From Antitrichia curtipendula (lineage: Eukaryota; Streptophyta; Bryopsida; Hypnales; Leucodontaceae), in assembly GCA_951230915.1 (NCBI GenBank), contig OX579636.1, forward strand, positions 21,325,567 through 21,389,566: DNA of 64,000 nt, in the 5' to 3' direction. Every line of letters starts with the position of its first letter. Within the stretch, counting starts at the first letter, position 1. A program made the position numbers and the translations under genes. The notes beneath the pieces were generated by a model. That model saw only the letters and a list, made by a program, of their open reading frames with translations. It did no database searches and had not been told where the DNA came from. Below, piece after piece: positions 61,270 to 64,000 of this stretch.

Positions 61270-63940
61270 CGTTTTCGGAATTCTTCGGAAAACAAAATAG
61301 TGGCTCAAACAATATTGTTGCAGAATACATTTAGTATTGTGTCAGTGTGAACACAGTCCAACTCTAAACTAATATTGTTGCAATACAAATGAGGACATTA
61401 TTGCATGTAGTATGGTAGCCGATCCATTTCCAACCTATAGACTCCTATGTTTTTGTGAAGTTGTGGTACAATTCAAGAAGTAGTTGTGGCGCATTATGAT
61501 TGACTCAGAGATGTCAATATTGCAACCAACTTATGGTCATAAACAAAAAGGTCTATGCGATCATTATAGGTCGAAGAGAATCTTCCATTGAAAAATTCAT
61601 AGTAATTATTTTTTTGTAATAAAATTATGGGAAAATATGCAATCTTTTCAAATTCTATTTTTGTATATGGGAAAAATTTGGCACTCAAAAAACTTGCACT
61701 CCAAATGTGTGTAATTGCTTAAATGGTTGGAAATGGGTTGTCTACTACATTGAATACTACATTGAATTACTGCCAAATTAATATTGCCAAGCACTTTGTT
61801 ATTTAATATTGTCATATTCATTATAAAATATTATTTCAAAACTAAGAATTTTTTATCAGTTAGTATTAAAAAATACATCAAATGAACTTTTCTAATATTG
61901 CAATTATATATAATTATTGTATAGCAGCAAAGCTCTTTCAATACTGAAATATGCATACTTTCATAATTAATTTGTTTACTATCTATATTGTTGCAATACT
62001 ACAAGTGCAAAGTTGTTCTTTTAGGACATATCGTAATTATATTACATTTGTGCACACCTCAAATTACAGAAACCTCAAAATGAATATATTTTTTGGTTCA
62101 ATCAAAATACATTTTTATACAAGATTCATAAAAATTACAATTCCACATTCATATCTATAACCTTCAAGAATGTACATTTGCAATTATAAATGCAAACACT
62201 AATTTATATTATACCACAATTTCTACAAACACTATGATCACCAAACTACTATACTCCACTAGCTAAAATTGCTCCAAAATAATACTTCATATTGACTTAA
62301 AAGCCAGCTTAGAAGACAAGTACATAAACAATAAGAAACAATTGTTTTAATAGAGCAACTCCCATTTAAAATTTCAAAACTCCAAAATTGTTGTCCACAA
62401 ACATAGTTTTCTTAGATTATCCTTTAATTTTCTTGAATCACCAATTGAAAATTTAAATTAGTCATCAACTTAAAAACATTTAACACAATAATATAATGTC
62501 ACAATGTTAATGAAATGATGAAAGACAAAAACACATTTAGGAACTCAAATTAAAACAGGATAATAAATTACAGAAACTCAAAGAAAATGTACATTTGCAA
62601 GGCTTCTACATCCGGGGAGATCTCTTAGTGCATCTATAACAAACCACGTATGTTCAAGTGCTTTTGGGGCCCCCTATTTATTTTTTAATAAACTATAATT
62701 TCAACCTATAACTTTGAGCTTTGTTTAATAATGACTATAGGTTTATATTGCCAAAAAATTTCAACTCAAACAACATATGAAATGATTTCTAGATTAGTTT
62801 GAAAAATAAACTGAAATGGCCTATTTTTCAACTCAAATATTTATAGAGATTGCATTTAGATGACCATTGCATCATTATTCAAGAAAAATGAACTTTAAAA
62901 AGAGGGCTATTTTTAGAATTTTTTTGTTTATTTTTTAGACAAATTATTATTATATAATATAGGGGGGTGAAAGTTAATTTCAGCTCTACAGTGCATTTTT
63001 TTATTTCAAAATTTGTAACTAATTATAATTAACAAATAAAAATATCAATAATTTTGAACATAAACTTTCAAAGTAGAAAAATCTACTTATAATTTTTTTT
63101 TTCCTTTTATTTAAGTGTTAGGATGTAATATAAGGGGTCTAAAATCTTAACACACGTAGTTTCTAATGAATACTATAAGTGATCCTCGTGAGCTTCTACA
63201 ATAAGCACCCAAGCTGAAGCAATAGAAAAATCCAAGTTCAAGTATCCAAATCATGTATTGTAGTATTTATTTGTATTTTATTTTCTCTTATCAATGAATA
63301 CAATATTAGTCAATACTCGTAGAACCAAGAGCAAGCATATAGTAAGCCAATTCAAATCAAAGCCAAACAAAATAAAAGTTGCAACTAATTAACAACCGGG
63401 TAGAGAAATTCCAAATCCATAAATACTTTACAAGATATCATCTTTGCATACCTGCAAGCATTCTATAGGTTGTGACTTGCATTCTTTGTGTTCCAAACGC
63501 TAATATTGTTGTAGATCAACCTCTCGATGAACACAAACCTAGCAAAAACTTTGCAAATCAAAATCCCTCAACGACAAATCATTCCAAGGTGCAAAAGCAA
63601 AAATATATAACCCTGACTTTAGCATTTAGGGGATTCAAATTCCATTGAAATCCAAGGACCCTTGCCCATCCCTTTCAATTGATAACAAATCTTCAAATCG
63701 TTTAAACTTCAATATCAAGAAAAATATCATAAAATCTTCCAAAAAAGTACTAATTTAACTTCTAAGCCTTATAAGTGTACTAACCAAACCAAGTCACGTT
63801 ACCTTCGCAATGAGCTACTCATCTAAGCGGCTACAAAGTATGTCATGTTCCTCTAGCAAATGCTTCACAAATTTGTAGTACTCCAGCAACTTGATCCAAC
63901 AAAACTAGAAAATTCACTTGTGCAATTCTTGCTTTCTTTC
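61270..63940. other. AT-rich intergenic, no gene recognised
   Basis: Frequent AATATTG(C/T)TGCAATA-like short motifs occur at 61308-61400 and 61980. Small frames lack domains. No complete MITE was identified. Confidence 0.45.
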
Positions 63941-64000
63941 TTAACCCCTAAGTGGTTCAAGAAACATATTGTGTCCCCTTAATCCATACTTGGACCTTAT
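63941..64000 (+). mobile_element. Possible left end of a further TTAA MITE, cut by window end
   Basis: TTAACCCCTAAGTGGTTCAA has the same start as family B elements. The opposite end would lie outside the window, so this rests on one terminus only. Confidence 0.4.

Overview
This is a nuclear genomic window from a land plant. The evidence is spliced plant-type genes on both strands, a plant cytosolic ribosomal protein gene with telo-box promoter motifs, an MRH1/MDIS-type receptor pseudokinase, a plant HMA metal-binding protein, a Dof-like zinc finger, an F-box gene remnant, and very AT-rich intergenic DNA full of non-autonomous DNA transposons. A non-seed plant, perhaps a moss, is my impression from gene style; nothing here proves the lineage. 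No rRNA, tRNA, CRISPR or bacterial features were recognised.

Layout. 1-13.7 kb: AT-rich, gene-free, built from MITEs, including CACTA-type elements with 3-bp target duplications and TTAA-flanked (piggyBac-like) elements, one nested in the other. 13.7-14.6 kb: an intact ORF for a divergent Dof-like zinc-finger protein with a 9-residue tandem repeat. 15.3-15.9 kb: an inverted copy of the 3' end of the receptor-kinase gene at 22-24 kb. 16-21.4 kb: more MITEs and decayed coding remnants. 21.4-28.9 kb: a GC-richer gene island with the intronless pseudokinase, an F-box pseudogene and a four-exon HMA-domain gene. 29-36 kb: MITEs. 36.4-39.8 kb: a large broken gene of unrecognised family. 42.9-46.6 kb: a complete 11-exon VPS26C gene on the minus strand. 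47-58.3 kb: MITE-rich AT desert. 58.3-61.3 kb: RPL17 on the minus strand. 61.3-64 kb: AT-rich, no gene seen.

Four intact genes could be read with consistent splice phases or an open frame: the pseudokinase (432 aa), the HMA protein (184 aa), VPS26C (305 aa) and RPL17 (187 aa). The Dof-like ORF (288 aa) is open but unproven. The genes do not form a pathway. VPS26C belongs to the Retriever endosomal recycling complex, RPL17 to the large ribosomal subunit, and the pseudokinase belongs to a family linked to root-hair and pollen-tube growth.

The most striking feature is the repeat landscape. At least two families of TTAA-bounded MITEs with CCC-starting inverted ends occur in about ten copies or fragments. 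Several are nested, and four CACTA-type MITEs keep exact 3-bp target duplications. No piggyBac or CACTA transposase is recognisable in the window.
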